Of a stretch of 64,000 nt of DNA, positions 18,969 through 25,959 are shown piece after piece (position 1 is the first letter of the stretch; each line of letters begins with the position of its first letter). The position numbers and the translations under genes are program-made. The notes below the pieces were generated by a model. The model had not been told where the DNA came from and made no database searches. It saw only the letters and a program-made list of their open reading frames with translations. This stretch comes from Hyphomicrobium_A sp965243865. GTDB lineage: Bacteria; Pseudomonadota; Alphaproteobacteria; Rhizobiales; Hyphomicrobiaceae. The DNA lies in the NCBI RefSeq assembly GCF_965243865.1, contig NZ_OZ251603.1:2356001-2420000 (forward strand), written 5' to 3'.

Positions 18969-18994
18969 CGTGCGCGAATTGATCTTCGCGCACG
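18969..18994. other. Perfect 10-bp inverted repeat after the GNAT gene
   Basis: CGTGCGCGAA-TTGATC-TTCGCGCACG forms a 10-bp stem with a six-base loop, 25 bases after the GNAT stop. No T-run follows, so it is not a classical intrinsic terminator. It may be an operator for the downstream histone-like gene or a stabilising 3' stem. Confidence 0.6.
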
Positions 18995-19222
18995 CGACGT
19001 TGCACGAGTCGAAAGTGCATTCAGAGTCTGCAGCTGACGGTGCAGACCATTGAAACTCGACAAAAATGATGATTTCTCGCAACACACGAGACTGAATGCG
19101 CGTGTTGTTAGCTTTCAATTTGCAATTTCGTGTCAACAAAATGTTGGAACTTGCACATGATTTTTTTGGTTCGAAACTGATTCGGACTGAGAGAGATAGA
19201 AACCGAGAAAGAGAGAACACCA

Positions 19223-19429
19223 ATGGTCAAGAAAGCTGTGAAGCGCAAAGTGAAGAAGGCCCCGGCTCGCACTGCTGCTGCCAAGAAGCCGGCTGCCCGT
19301 AAGACGACGGCTGCTCGTAAGCCGGCTGCCCGCAAGACGACCCGCAAGGCTGCCGCCACGAAGACCGTCCGCAAGACCGCTCGCAAGGCTGCTCGCAAGC
19401 CGGCGAAGAAGGCCCGCAAGGCTGCCTAA
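19223..19429 (+). CDS. Histone H1-like Lys/Ala-rich nucleoid protein
   Basis: The 68-residue product consists almost entirely of Lys, Ala, Arg, Thr and Pro in degenerate repeats of the AAKKPAARKTT type. This matches the low-complexity C-terminal histone H1-like proteins of bacteria that bind DNA nonspecifically. It starts at ATG 19223 after a purine-rich stretch (GAGAAAGAGAGAACACC) and has no folded domain. A roughly 280-base leader lies upstream and a strong terminator follows, so it is a monocistronic gene. Composition makes a precise family name unsafe. Confidence 0.85.
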   Translation: MVKKAVKRKVKKAPARTAAAKKPAARKTTAARKPAARKTTRKAAATKTVRKTARKAARKPAKKARKAA

Positions 19430-19483
19430 GCCAGCCCGGGTAACGCGCCAGTCCCCTCGTTCCGCGCGACATAGGAAGTAGAG

Positions 19484-19502
19484 GGGCGCTTTAACAGCGC
19501 CC
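19484..19502. other. Hairpin in the 3' region of the histone-like gene
   Basis: GGGCGCT-TTAAC-AGCGCCC forms a 7-bp stem with a five-base loop. It lacks a T-run and precedes the stronger terminator at 19522. Confidence 0.5.
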
Positions 19503-19521
19503 ACACCTTCCAACCCTTCAA

Positions 19522-19559
19522 GGCCGGTGGTCGCTAAAGCGCCGCCGGTCTTTTCTTTT
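19522..19559 (+). terminator. Intrinsic terminator of the histone-like gene
   Basis: GGCCGGTGGTCGC pairs with GCGCCGCCGGTC across a TAAA loop with one bulge, followed by TCTTTTCTTTT. It is a GC-rich stem with a T-rich tail on the plus strand. Confidence 0.75.
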
Positions 19560-19830
19560 GGCCATTTGCCGTTTTCGGGTTTTGCAGGTGTTTTGGCCTG
19601 CTTTTACCCCTATCCACCCGAGCTGAATCTCACCGCTTGGAAGGCCAAAACAGGCCCCGCGATTAACCGGGGCGCCCCCTCCGGGCGGCCACCGGCCCGC
19701 TCCTCGCCTGGCGCCAATCAGCACGGGGCACAGCCCGCAGACGCGGAAACGAGACGCCGGAATCGGGGCCGAATCAACCCCGATCAATGTTCAGCAAACC
19801 GTCCCCGAAGGCCCCCAAAAGGCCCAAACA
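19560..19830. other. Non-coding stretch, nothing convincing
   Basis: No gene with a plausible start or known protein pattern is seen here. A leftward frame of 89 codons crosses it but has proline/arginine-rich composition typical of chance frames in GC-rich DNA. A partial inverted repeat (GGCCTGCTTTT near 19597 and AAAACAGGCC near 19648) is present. Confidence 0.5.
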
Positions 19831-19932
19831 GCCGCCGCAGGCGGCATGGCGCTAAAGGTGTCCAGCGCCAGCGCCGAACTTCAGCCGGCACCAAGGGCAA
19901 GGCATACAAAGCCACTCGACGCCCGTGTCACC
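19831..19932 (-). repeat. Family B structured repeat, copy B1 (divergent)
   Basis: It opens on the plus strand with stem GCCGCC-GCA-GGCGGC and ends CATACAAAGCCACTCGACGCCCGTGTCACC, matching the family B right end. The middle stems are degraded. It stops one base before the VOC stop codon. Strand is given as that of the adjoining gene. Confidence 0.7.
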
Positions 19933-19933
19933 T

Positions 19934-20317
19934 TCACTCCGGAAGATGATTCACCGCTTCGATGTTGTGCCCGTCGGGGTCCAGAACGAAGGCGCCGTAA
20001 TAGTTCTCGTGATAGTGCGGCCGCAGCCCCGGCCCACCATTGTCGACGCCGCCGGCGGCAATCGCCGCTTCGTAGAAAGCGCGCACATCGGCCCGGCACT
20101 TGGCCGCAAAGGCCACGTGCAGCCGCCCGACCAGCGGCTTGCCCGTTCCGATCCAGAAGTGCGGCCGCTCGATCCCGAAGCCGGCGTAGCCGTCCTCGCC
20201 GTCCTCCGACAGCACCACTTCCATGACGATGCGCACGCCCAGCGGCGCCAGCGCTTTCACGTAAAACGCCTTCGAGCGGGCAAAGTCGCTAACCGGGAAG
20301 CCGATGTGATCGAGCAT
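19934..20317 (-). CDS. VOC/glyoxalase family protein
   Basis: The product has 127 residues from ATG 20317, which has AGGAGCGG about seven bases upstream; a longer in-frame start is less well supported. It is a single vicinal-oxygen-chelate unit: LDHIGFPVSDFARSKAFY at the N-terminus, HVAFAAKCRADVRAFYEA in the second half, and FVLDPDGHNIEAVNH at the C-terminus, with the metal-binding His and Glu positions of the fold. The substrate is unknown. It stands between the histone-like gene and sdhB. Confidence 0.85.
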   Translation of the reverse strand: MLDHIGFPVSDFARSKAFYVKALAPLGVRIVMEVVLSEDGEDGYAGFGIERPHFWIGTGKPLVGRLHVAFAAKCRADVRAFYEAAIAAGGVDNGGPGLRPHYHENYYGAFVLDPDGHNIEAVNHLPE

Positions 20318-20384
20318 GATTGTCCGCTCCTGAGCCAAGCAGACGGCCATCTACGCAAGCTTCCATCACCGCGGCAACATCAGA

Positions 20385-20420
20385 GTGCAACGCAAAGCGT
20401 CTCTTAAGCCCGTGTCGCTC
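20385..20420 (-). repeat. Family B 3'-end fragment
   Basis: CAACGCAAAGCGTCTCTTAAGCCCGTGTCGC matches the conserved right end of family B (ACAAAGCTTCTCTCAGCTCGTGTCACC). The hairpin part is missing. A full copy, B2, begins directly after it. Confidence 0.5.
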
Positions 20421-20425
20421 TGGAA

Positions 20426-20529
20426 GCCGCCGCAGGCGGCAAGGGCCCAAGGGGCCCCGCGCCCAATGGCGCGGATATCAACTCATTCAGCGGCAGCCGC
20501 ACAACACGCTTCCCGCAGCTTGTGTCACC
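20426..20529 (-). repeat. Family B structured repeat, copy B2
   Basis: Stem 1 is GCCGCC-GCA-GGCGGC, stem 2 is GGGCCC-AAG-GGGCCC and stem 3 is CGCGCC-CAAT-GGCGCG. The right end is GCTTCCCGCAGCTTGTGTCACC. It ends seven bases from the sdhB stop codon. Confidence 0.85.
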
Positions 20530-20536
20530 ACAAAAC

Positions 20537-21316
20537 CTAGACTCTACGCTCGACCATCAGCTTTTTCAGCTCAGCAATCGCCTGGGCCGGATTGAGCCCC
20601 TTCGGGCAGGCCTTGGTGCAGTTGAGGATCGTGTGGCAGCGATACAGCCGGAACGGATCCTCGAGGTTGTCGAGCCGCTCGCCCGTCGCTTCATCGCGCG
20701 AATCTTGCACCCAGCGGAATGCCTGCAGCAGCGCGGCAGGCCCCAAATAGCGGTCGGAATTCCACCAATAGCTCGGGCAAGACGTCGAGCAGCACGCGCA
20801 CAGGATGCACTCGTAGAGGCCATCGAGCTTCTGCCGATCCTCGTGCGACTGGCGCCATTCCTTCGGCGGAGCCGGCGTATCCGTCTTCAGCCACGGCTCG
20901 ATCAGCCGGTGCTGGGCGTAGAAATTGGTCAGATCAGGGATGAGATCCTTGACCACCTGCATGTGCGGCAGCGGATAGATCTTCACCGGGCCTTTGATCT
21001 CCTCATAGCCCCTGAGGCAGGCGAGCCCATTCGTCCCGTCGATATTCATCGAGCACGAGCCGCAGATGCCCTCGCGGCACGACCTGCGGAACGTCAGCGT
21101 GGGGTCGATCTCGTTCTTAATTTTGATGAGAGCGTCGAGAACCATCGGTCCGCAGCGTTCGGTGTCGATCCAATAGGTATCGATGCGCGGGTTCTCTTCC
21201 CCTTCGGGGTTCCAGCGATAGACGCGGAACTCTTTCCAAGTCCCCTTGCCCTCCGGCTGGTTCCAGGTCTTTCCACGCTGCACAGTCGAGTTGCGGGGAA
21301 GCGTAAGCTGGACCAT
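20537..21316 (-). CDS. sdhB: Succinate dehydrogenase iron-sulfur subunit
   Basis: The protein has 259 residues and passes electrons from the flavoprotein to quinone. The [2Fe-2S] cluster ligands lie in SCREGICGSCSMNIDG and GLAC (about residues 79-100). The C-terminal ferredoxin-like domain has CILCACCSTSCPSYW for the [4Fe-4S]/[3Fe-4S] centres and CHTILNCTKACPKGLNP. It is complete. It stands alone here, about 4.6 kb away from sdhCDA on the same strand, whereas the four genes are usually contiguous. Confidence 0.97.
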   Translation of the reverse strand: MVQLTLPRNSTVQRGKTWNQPEGKGTWKEFRVYRWNPEGEENPRIDTYWIDTERCGPMVLDALIKIKNEIDPTLTFRRSCREGICGSCSMNIDGTNGLACLRGYEEIKGPVKIYPLPHMQVVKDLIPDLTNFYAQHRLIEPWLKTDTPAPPKEWRQSHEDRQKLDGLYECILCACCSTSCPSYWWNSDRYLGPAALLQAFRWVQDSRDEATGERLDNLEDPFRLYRCHTILNCTKACPKGLNPAQAIAELKKLMVERRV

Positions 21317-21439
21317 TGAAGGGAAGCCTTCCTCTTGCGCCGATGGGTATGCAATGCCCCAAATGAAGCCGCGGCACAGCCCCTGTCAACGTCCGCTGAC
21401 GTCGCGTCGGGGCAAATGAATCCCTACTTTAGTGGTTGG

Positions 21440-22048
21440 CTATTCGGGCCGATGCTTCTTCAGCTCGCGCACCAGTTCGGTGAGCCGTACGGCAACCTCG
21501 GCCCCGGTATCGACTGATACTTTCAGCGTCGCCCGCGTCTGGATCAGCTTGTTGAGCCGCTCCTGTTGCTCGCCGAAACCGAAGAACAGCTCCTCCGGAG
21601 CTTCGATCTCACCATCTTCGACCGCCGACATCACGTCGAACGCGTTCTGCGAGGCCAGCACCAGCATCGATGCCACGTCGTTCATCAGCTGCTGAAACAG
21701 CCGCGCGGCATCGACACCGACCCGCGGCCCGTGCACGCCGAACTTCAGCGGCGATGAGGCTGGCGCGCCCTCGCCAGCGAACAGCTTCGGACTGCGCTGA
21801 AACCGCCGGAAGATCTCCTGCAGGCCAAGACAGCATGTCTCCAGGTCGCGCAGCGCTGTACCCGCCTTGCGCTTCGAGCGCGCGCGATCGGGCGTCCGCT
21901 CCTGCGCCGTCCAGTTGATCGTCGCAATCGAAGCAATGGCACCGAGAGCCGACAACGCCGGCAACACCGCCGTGAACGGATCGGGCGCCAGCCGGGTTTC
22001 CCCCTCGCTGACCGGCGGCTTTGGGCTTTCCGGTTTCTTATCGGCCAT
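21440..22048 (-). CDS. Conserved-looking protein of unknown function with one hydrophobic helix
   Basis: The frame gives 202 residues from the internal ATG at about 22048; an upstream start at 22090 would add 14. A hydrophobic stretch (FTAVLPALSALGAIASIATI, about 24-43) could anchor it in the membrane. The rest is predicted helical and charged, with a C-terminal RLTELVRELKKHRPE that could form a coiled coil. I do not recognise a family. It lies 123 bases upstream of sdhB on the same strand, but nothing in it suggests a respiratory role. Codon pattern and length favour a real gene. Confidence 0.6.
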   Translation of the reverse strand: MADKKPESPKPPVSEGETRLAPDPFTAVLPALSALGAIASIATINWTAQERTPDRARSKRKAGTALRDLETCCLGLQEIFRRFQRSPKLFAGEGAPASSPLKFGVHGPRVGVDAARLFQQLMNDVASMLVLASQNAFDVMSAVEDGEIEAPEELFFGFGEQQERLNKLIQTRATLKVSVDTGAEVAVRLTELVRELKKHRPE

Positions 22049-22182
22049 CGTGTTTGTTGGGCCCGTCGGTTTGAAGAAGCGGCTCCGCATCAGAAAACTG
22101 GCCCTTTTATCCCGATCACGGCCGGCGCACGACTGGTCGACAATGAACCTCTACCATGACGGCATCGAAAAGGACTGCCCCT

Positions 22183-22593
22183 ATGGCATTTCCTCCAACG
22201 CCAGCGCTCACCACCGACTGCGTCGTCTTCGATGGGCGCGGCAGGCTGCTGCTCATTCGCCGCAAGAACCCACCGTTTCAGGGGGACTACGCCCTCCCAG
22301 GTGGTTTTGTCGAGATCGGCGAGACCGCGGAGAACGGCTGCCGCCGCGAGCTAAGCGAGGAAACTGGGCTCAAGGTGGGCGAGCTGACGCTTGTGGGCGT
22401 CTATTCTACCCCCGATCGCGATCCCCGCGGCCACACTTGCTCCATTGCCTATCGGGCCGACGTGGCCTCTGCCGAGCCGGTAGCAGGCGATGATGCCGCC
22501 GCGGCGGAGTGGGTCGACAACTGGCGAGAGCAGAAACTGGCTTTCGACCACGCCAAAATCATCGCCGATGCGGAAAAGCTGCGCCGCAGCTGA
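22183..22593 (+). CDS. Nudix hydrolase, ADP-ribose pyrophosphatase-like
   Basis: The product has 136 residues from ATG 22183, preferred because AAAAGGA lies about nine bases upstream; ATG 22156 would add nine residues. The complete Nudix box (GGFVEIGETAENGCRRELSE, then ETGL) is at about residues 40-63, with all catalytic Glu residues, preceded by GDYALPGG. It probably hydrolyses a nucleoside-diphosphate compound such as ADP-ribose; the specific substrate is not shown by the sequence. It is divergent from the unknown gene to its left and converges with the secreted protein to its right. Confidence 0.9.
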   Translation: MAFPPTPALTTDCVVFDGRGRLLLIRRKNPPFQGDYALPGGFVEIGETAENGCRRELSEETGLKVGELTLVGVYSTPDRDPRGHTCSIAYRADVASAEPVAGDDAAAAEWVDNWREQKLAFDHAKIIADAEKLRRS

Positions 22594-22640
22594 CGCCTCC
22601 ACCGCAGCGGGGGGCAAAGGCTCGCCCCACAAACTCCCCG

Positions 22641-22961
22641 CTACCGTGCCCCGCCGCCGAAATACTCCGGCACACCGGCATCGAGGCAGGTCATCTGCAC
22701 CCGGATGTCCGAATAAAGGAACCGGCAAAGCTCCTTCTTGTGGTTGGGGTTGTTGCGGATCGCCGCGAACGTCGTCTTGAAGCCGCGTGCATTGGCGACT
22801 TCCGCCAAAAGCTTGTCCTGGCAATACGGCGTCGCCATCCAGTTGCCCTGGATCAGCTGATTGCCGTCCTGGCACTTGATTGCCGCCGCAGCCGGCGCCG
22901 CAGCACCGACAGCCAGCAGCGGCAGTCCCGCCACAATCAGGATAGCTCTGGTCAAGGCCAT
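22641..22961 (-). CDS. Small secreted Cys-containing protein, unknown
   Basis: From ATG 22961 (GAGGGAGGAC about nine bases upstream) the product is 106 residues with a signal peptide (about 1-27, ending PAAAA). The mature part has four Cys (CQDGNQLIQGNW, YCQDKLLAEVANARGFKTT, CRFLYSDIRVQMTC), likely in disulfides. I do not recognise a named family. It is probably periplasmic. The next leftward gene encodes another small secreted protein, so the two may be co-expressed. Confidence 0.7.
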   Translation of the reverse strand: MALTRAILIVAGLPLLAVGAAAPAAAAIKCQDGNQLIQGNWMATPYCQDKLLAEVANARGFKTTFAAIRNNPNHKKELCRFLYSDIRVQMTCLDAGVPEYFGGGAR

Positions 22962-23103
22962 TTCGGCGTCCTCCCTCGCTCGCGCAGGCGCCGGATGAAA
23001 TGTGCGCAGCTGCGAATCGCAATGTAGAGGCAAACCTAGCGCAGCCAAGTGTGGCCGCGAAACCGGGGGAGGGCGCGGCGCCTTCAAAGCGCCGCGCGCG
23101 AAC

Positions 23104-23574
23104 TCACTGGCCGTCGGGGAAGTATTCCAGCGTGGTCCGGCAGCTCGCCGCCCACTCTTCCCTCGTCATCTGCGTCTGCGGTCCCCAGTCCTTCATGCAC
23201 TCTTCCATGCTCTTGTGGGTGACCTTGAAATTGCGCTTGGAGTCCTGAATGACGACGTTGGCCTCGTCGTCACCGCGCTGGCCGAGCTCCTCATCCGTGG
23301 GCGGCGGTCCCTGGGGCGCGCCCTTCGCCTGATCAACGGCGGAATCCGGAATGACGCCATCGTCGCTCGACGGCGGAACCGACGCCTGCCCATCGCTGGG
23401 GAGCACGTTCTCCTCCTGAGCAATGCCGCTGCGCTCGGTCTGCGTCAGCGGATCGTCATAGTACGAGTTCTTCGGAACCTCGGCCGCGGTCTCGGCACTC
23501 GCCGCCGCGTTGAACATGGTCAGAGCCGCTACTGCAACGGCGATGGCTGACAGCGAAGACTTCACAGCACGCAT
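23104..23574 (-). CDS. Secreted hypothetical protein, acidic linker
   Basis: The product has 156 residues with a signal peptide (about 1-27, ending AASAE). A disordered acidic/Pro-rich region (about 45-100) follows, then a short C-terminal module with two Cys (MEECMKDWGPQTQMTREEWAASC trimmed here to its ends: MEEC and AASC). GAGGGG stands about nine bases before the ATG. The Cys/Trp pattern of the C-terminal part recurs in small periplasmic proteins of Rhizobiales, but I cannot name a family or function. Confidence 0.7.
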   Translation of the reverse strand: MRAVKSSLSAIAVAVAALTMFNAAASAETAAEVPKNSYYDDPLTQTERSGIAQEENVLPSDGQASVPPSSDDGVIPDSAVDQAKGAPQGPPPTDEELGQRGDDEANVVIQDSKRNFKVTHKSMEECMKDWGPQTQMTREEWAASCRTTLEYFPDGQ

Positions 23575-23697
23575 GAAACTAGCCCCTCTAGAAAACTCGG
23601 TCCCGCTCCAAAGCAGCGGGATGCGGAGGGAAAGCTACATGATCGCGCTGAGAGTTCAGCAAAGGCCGACCTCGGCGTTTTAATAAAATTTTTCGCG

Positions 23698-23819
23698 TTA
23701 TCAGCGAGATGCGTTTACAGCCGCCTGCACGTTATCGACCCGATAAGCCATTCTTATGGGCACTTCACGTGATTGCGATTTCTGTTTATCAGCCTGCGAC
23801 ACTATATTCCTCTTATCGG
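23698..23819 (+). promoter_or_regulatory. Cluster of TTATC motifs upstream of pqqA
   Basis: TTATCAGC occurs twice (23698 and 23786), TTATCG-ACC-CGATAA forms a palindrome at 23732-23746, and TTATCGG occurs at 23813. All lie within 170 bases upstream of the pqqA start. They look like binding sites for a regulator. A TATATT at about 23803 could be the -10 element. Function is inferred from position only. Confidence 0.45.
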
Positions 23820-23867
23820 AACAGGCGAGCAGGCGGCTCGCCGGTCGTTCAACAGGAGGAAATCACC

Positions 23868-23957
23868 ATGAAGGTTTGGAGCAAGCCGGCCGTTCGCGAG
23901 CAGGAAGTTGGCCTCGAGGTCACGTCCTACATGCCGGCCGAGATCGACATCATCTAA
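23868..23957 (+). CDS. pqqA: PQQ precursor peptide PqqA (stand-alone copy)
   Basis: This 29-residue peptide begins MKVWSKPAVREQEVGLEVTS and continues YMPAEIDII. Glu17 and Tyr21 in the EVTSY motif are the two residues that PqqE and later enzymes cross-link and excise to make pyrroloquinoline quinone. AGGAGGA lies eight bases before the ATG; the frame is open upstream, but this start gives the exact family length. An intrinsic terminator follows 26 bases after the stop, so it is a single-gene unit. None of pqqB, C, D or E is within the window, so the modifying enzymes must be encoded elsewhere. Extra unlinked pqqA copies are known in methylotrophs. Confidence 0.93.
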   Translation: MKVWSKPAVREQEVGLEVTSYMPAEIDII

Positions 23958-23983
23958 CCCTTACGGGGTAAGCTGATACGAAA

Positions 23984-24016
23984 GCGGCGACCGAGCATCT
24001 CGGTCGCCGTTTTTTT
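23984..24016 (+). terminator. Intrinsic terminator of pqqA
   Basis: GGCGACCGAG-CAT-CTCGGTCGCC is a perfect 10-bp stem followed by G and seven T residues. It sits between pqqA and the convergent gene at 24031. Confidence 0.9.
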
Positions 24017-24030
24017 GTGATTTAATGTCT

Positions 24031-24597
24031 TTAGAGCGGCTTACACGCCGTGCCCACTGCAATGCATTGCAGTCCGGCCCTCACGTCGTGGCAGTCGACG
24101 TCCGTTTCTTTGGCGTTCTTCCACACGGCGTAGTCCTTGCCGTGCTTCTTGCGCGCATCGAGCTCCCAACCGATGGTCGCCTGCTCCAGCGCGTCCTTCT
24201 TGTCCTTCTTGGCCGCTCCGTAGGAGCTCAGAGAATCTGACTTGCAGTCGCGCTTCGGTGCGATCACTTCCTTGGCGCCACCGATGGTGCGATTTAGAAG
24301 GTCGAGGCACGGCTTGGCCGTACGCACGCACGTCCACTGACCGTCCTTCTCGTTGCAATCGACCTTGGCGTCCTTCGCATAGCGCCACGAGTTATATTCG
24401 CCGCCGAACTTTTCCTTCACAGCCGAGCGCCATGCCAGCAGCGAGTTCGGATAAGCTCCAAGGTCGCGCAGGGTGGCAGGCTTTCCTTCTGCAACAACCG
24501 TATCTTTGCAATCCTCAGCGGCCACCGCAGGGAGGGCAGCCACAACACAAAGGGCGGCTGCCATTGCGGCCAGCCGCGCACCAAATTTGATTTCCAT
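24031..24597 (-). CDS. Secreted protein with two tandem homologous repeats
   Basis: The 188-residue product has a signal peptide (about 1-27, ending PAVAA). The mature protein contains two related units of about 60 residues. Unit 1 has LAWRSAVKEKFGGEYNSW, YAKDAKVDC and CVRTAKPC. Unit 2 has IGWELDARKKHGKDYAVW, NAKETDVDC and CIAVGTACKPL. The shared pattern is W, basic helix, YxxW, xAKxxxVDC, then two Cys. I do not recognise a named family. The repeated Cys suggest two disulfide-stabilised modules in the periplasm. It converges on pqqA. Confidence 0.75.
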   Translation of the reverse strand: MEIKFGARLAAMAAALCVVAALPAVAAEDCKDTVVAEGKPATLRDLGAYPNSLLAWRSAVKEKFGGEYNSWRYAKDAKVDCNEKDGQWTCVRTAKPCLDLLNRTIGGAKEVIAPKRDCKSDSLSSYGAAKKDKKDALEQATIGWELDARKKHGKDYAVWKNAKETDVDCHDVRAGLQCIAVGTACKPL

Positions 24598-24738
24598 TGT
24601 TCTGTTCCCGATAGGTCAGCGTACGCGCCTCCCCGCGCCAATCTGGCTGGAGGCGTCAGAAGCTCGCATAAAATCATGCGCGATTTTAGGCCGACGATGG
24701 CCCTGAACGGCGGTGACATTGCCCCCGTTGCCGTCCGG

Positions 24739-25587
24739 CTACAGCCGCACCCGCCTAAGCCCTAGGTAGGTCTCCACGAACCGCCGCAGCGCCTGACTTG
24801 GGATTTTGCCGCGCGCGAAATGACTGAAGTGCGCCAGACGATGCACGGGATTGCGGAATGACGGCCGGTCGGCTTCCAGCACTTTGGCGATCTTCACCGC
24901 GACTTCCTGCGGATCACGCCCCTTCGCGGCAACGTGGCCATCGCCCGCCCGGAACACATTCTCGCTCCACCGCCGGTAGACACTGTCGGACGGCGCAAAC
25001 CGCGGCGAGGCTTGCCAGATATCGGTGACATAGGGCCCTGGTTCCACCAGCAGCACTTTGATCCCGAACTGCTCGACGTCATAGGCCAGCGATTCAGCCC
25101 AGCCCTCGACCGCCCACTTCGACGCTACGTAGATCGAGTTGCCGGGCATGCCGGCGAACGCCGCTTCGCTCGACACGATCAGGATGCGCCCAGACCGCTG
25201 CTTGCGAAACGTCGGCAGCAGCGCCTTCGTCAGTGCCATCACGCCGAAGAAATTCGTCTCCATCACGCGCCGCAGCTCGACGTCGGGGATGTCCTCGAAT
25301 GCGCCGCCTGCAGCCACGCCCGCATTGTGCACGACTGCATCGAGAAACCCGCCCGTGATGGCAAGAGCCTCCTCGACGCCTTTGGCGATCGACGCGGCAT
25401 CCGTCACATCGAGCTGCACGAAATCAACATTCTGCGCGGCACCCGATTTGGCGAGCGCCGCGTCGAGCGCGCCACGGCGGTCTAAATTGCGCATCGTTGC
25501 GATCACACGCCAGCCGCGCTTGGCAAGTTCGACGGCCGTCAGCAGGCCGAAGCCACCTGATGACCCCGTGATCAGAACTGTGCGCAT
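24739..25587 (-). CDS. Short-chain dehydrogenase/reductase (SDR)
   Basis: This classical SDR has 282 residues. The N-terminal NAD(P)-binding motif is TGSSGGFG at residues 7-14, with the basic residues downstream (MRNLDRR) favouring NADP. The LDVTDAAS, NAGVAAGG, VSSEAAF and YVASKWAVEGW segments supply the catalytic Asn, Ser, Tyr and Lys. The substrate is not evident; the long C-terminal region resembles retinol/steroid dehydrogenase-like SDRs. It lies between sdhA and sdhB but has no known role in succinate oxidation. Confidence 0.9.
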   Translation of the reverse strand: MRTVLITGSSGGFGLLTAVELAKRGWRVIATMRNLDRRGALDAALAKSGAAQNVDFVQLDVTDAASIAKGVEEALAITGGFLDAVVHNAGVAAGGAFEDIPDVELRRVMETNFFGVMALTKALLPTFRKQRSGRILIVSSEAAFAGMPGNSIYVASKWAVEGWAESLAYDVEQFGIKVLLVEPGPYVTDIWQASPRFAPSDSVYRRWSENVFRAGDGHVAAKGRDPQEVAVKIAKVLEADRPSFRNPVHRLAHFSHFARGKIPSQALRRFVETYLGLRRVRL

Positions 25588-25794
25588 GTCGACCCCGCTT
25601 CTCGCCGCCCTTCTTACCCGGCAGCGCCGGCGGGTCGGTTGCTACGTGAAAGGAACGCCTTGTATATCCGCACTGGGCGCGCCTGGGAAACCCGCGAGCC
25701 GTCCGAGAGCAGCAGCGAACCGCGGTTTCCGCGGTAAAAAGTTTGCCATCGATAAATCAGATGCGTTCAAAGCCGAACGACCGGCGCACGCCTC
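25588..25794. other. Gap between the SDR gene and a family B repeat
   Basis: Nothing coding is convincing here. An AT-richer patch (AAAAAGTTTGCCATCGATAAATCAG, 25736-25760, shown in part as AAAAAGTTTGCC) and the inverted repeat CCGCGG-TTT-CCGCGG near 25721 are the only structures noted. It may hold the SDR promoter. Confidence 0.4.
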
Positions 25795-25955
25795 GGCTGC
25801 GAAGCCGAACGTCCCAAGGCGCCGCTTGCGGGCCCTTCAGCATGGCAAGCGAAGCGCACCATGCTCAGGCGCCAAGGGCGCCCCGGCGCGAGCGCCGGAC
25901 TTCAGCTTGCGCGACACTCGCCGCACACAAAGCATCTCTCAGCTCGTGTCGCGCC
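25795..25955 (-). repeat. Family B structured repeat, copy B3 with extra left part
   Basis: The core (25864-25955) has GGCGCC-AAG-GGCGCC and CCGGCGC-GAG-CGCCGG, then TTCAGCTTGCGCGAC and CACAAAGCATCTCTCAGCTCGTGTC. The left 70 bases contain additional palindromes and may be a second, degraded copy. It ends a few bases from the sdhA stop codon. Confidence 0.8.
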
Positions 25956-25959
25956 GAAA

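Noticed and set aside
19140..19160. Possible sigma-54 promoter (TTGGAACTTGCAC) before the histone-like gene
   Set aside because: The spacing between the GG and GC elements does not match the sigma-54 consensus.
19518..19787. 89-codon minus-strand frame after the histone-like gene
   Set aside because: It overlaps the terminator and has Pro/Arg/Gly-rich chance-like composition and no ribosome site.
23709..23957. An 82-codon frame ending at the pqqA stop
   Set aside because: The upstream part has no ribosome site and no relation to PqqA. The internal ATG at 23868 has AGGAGGA and gives the exact family length.
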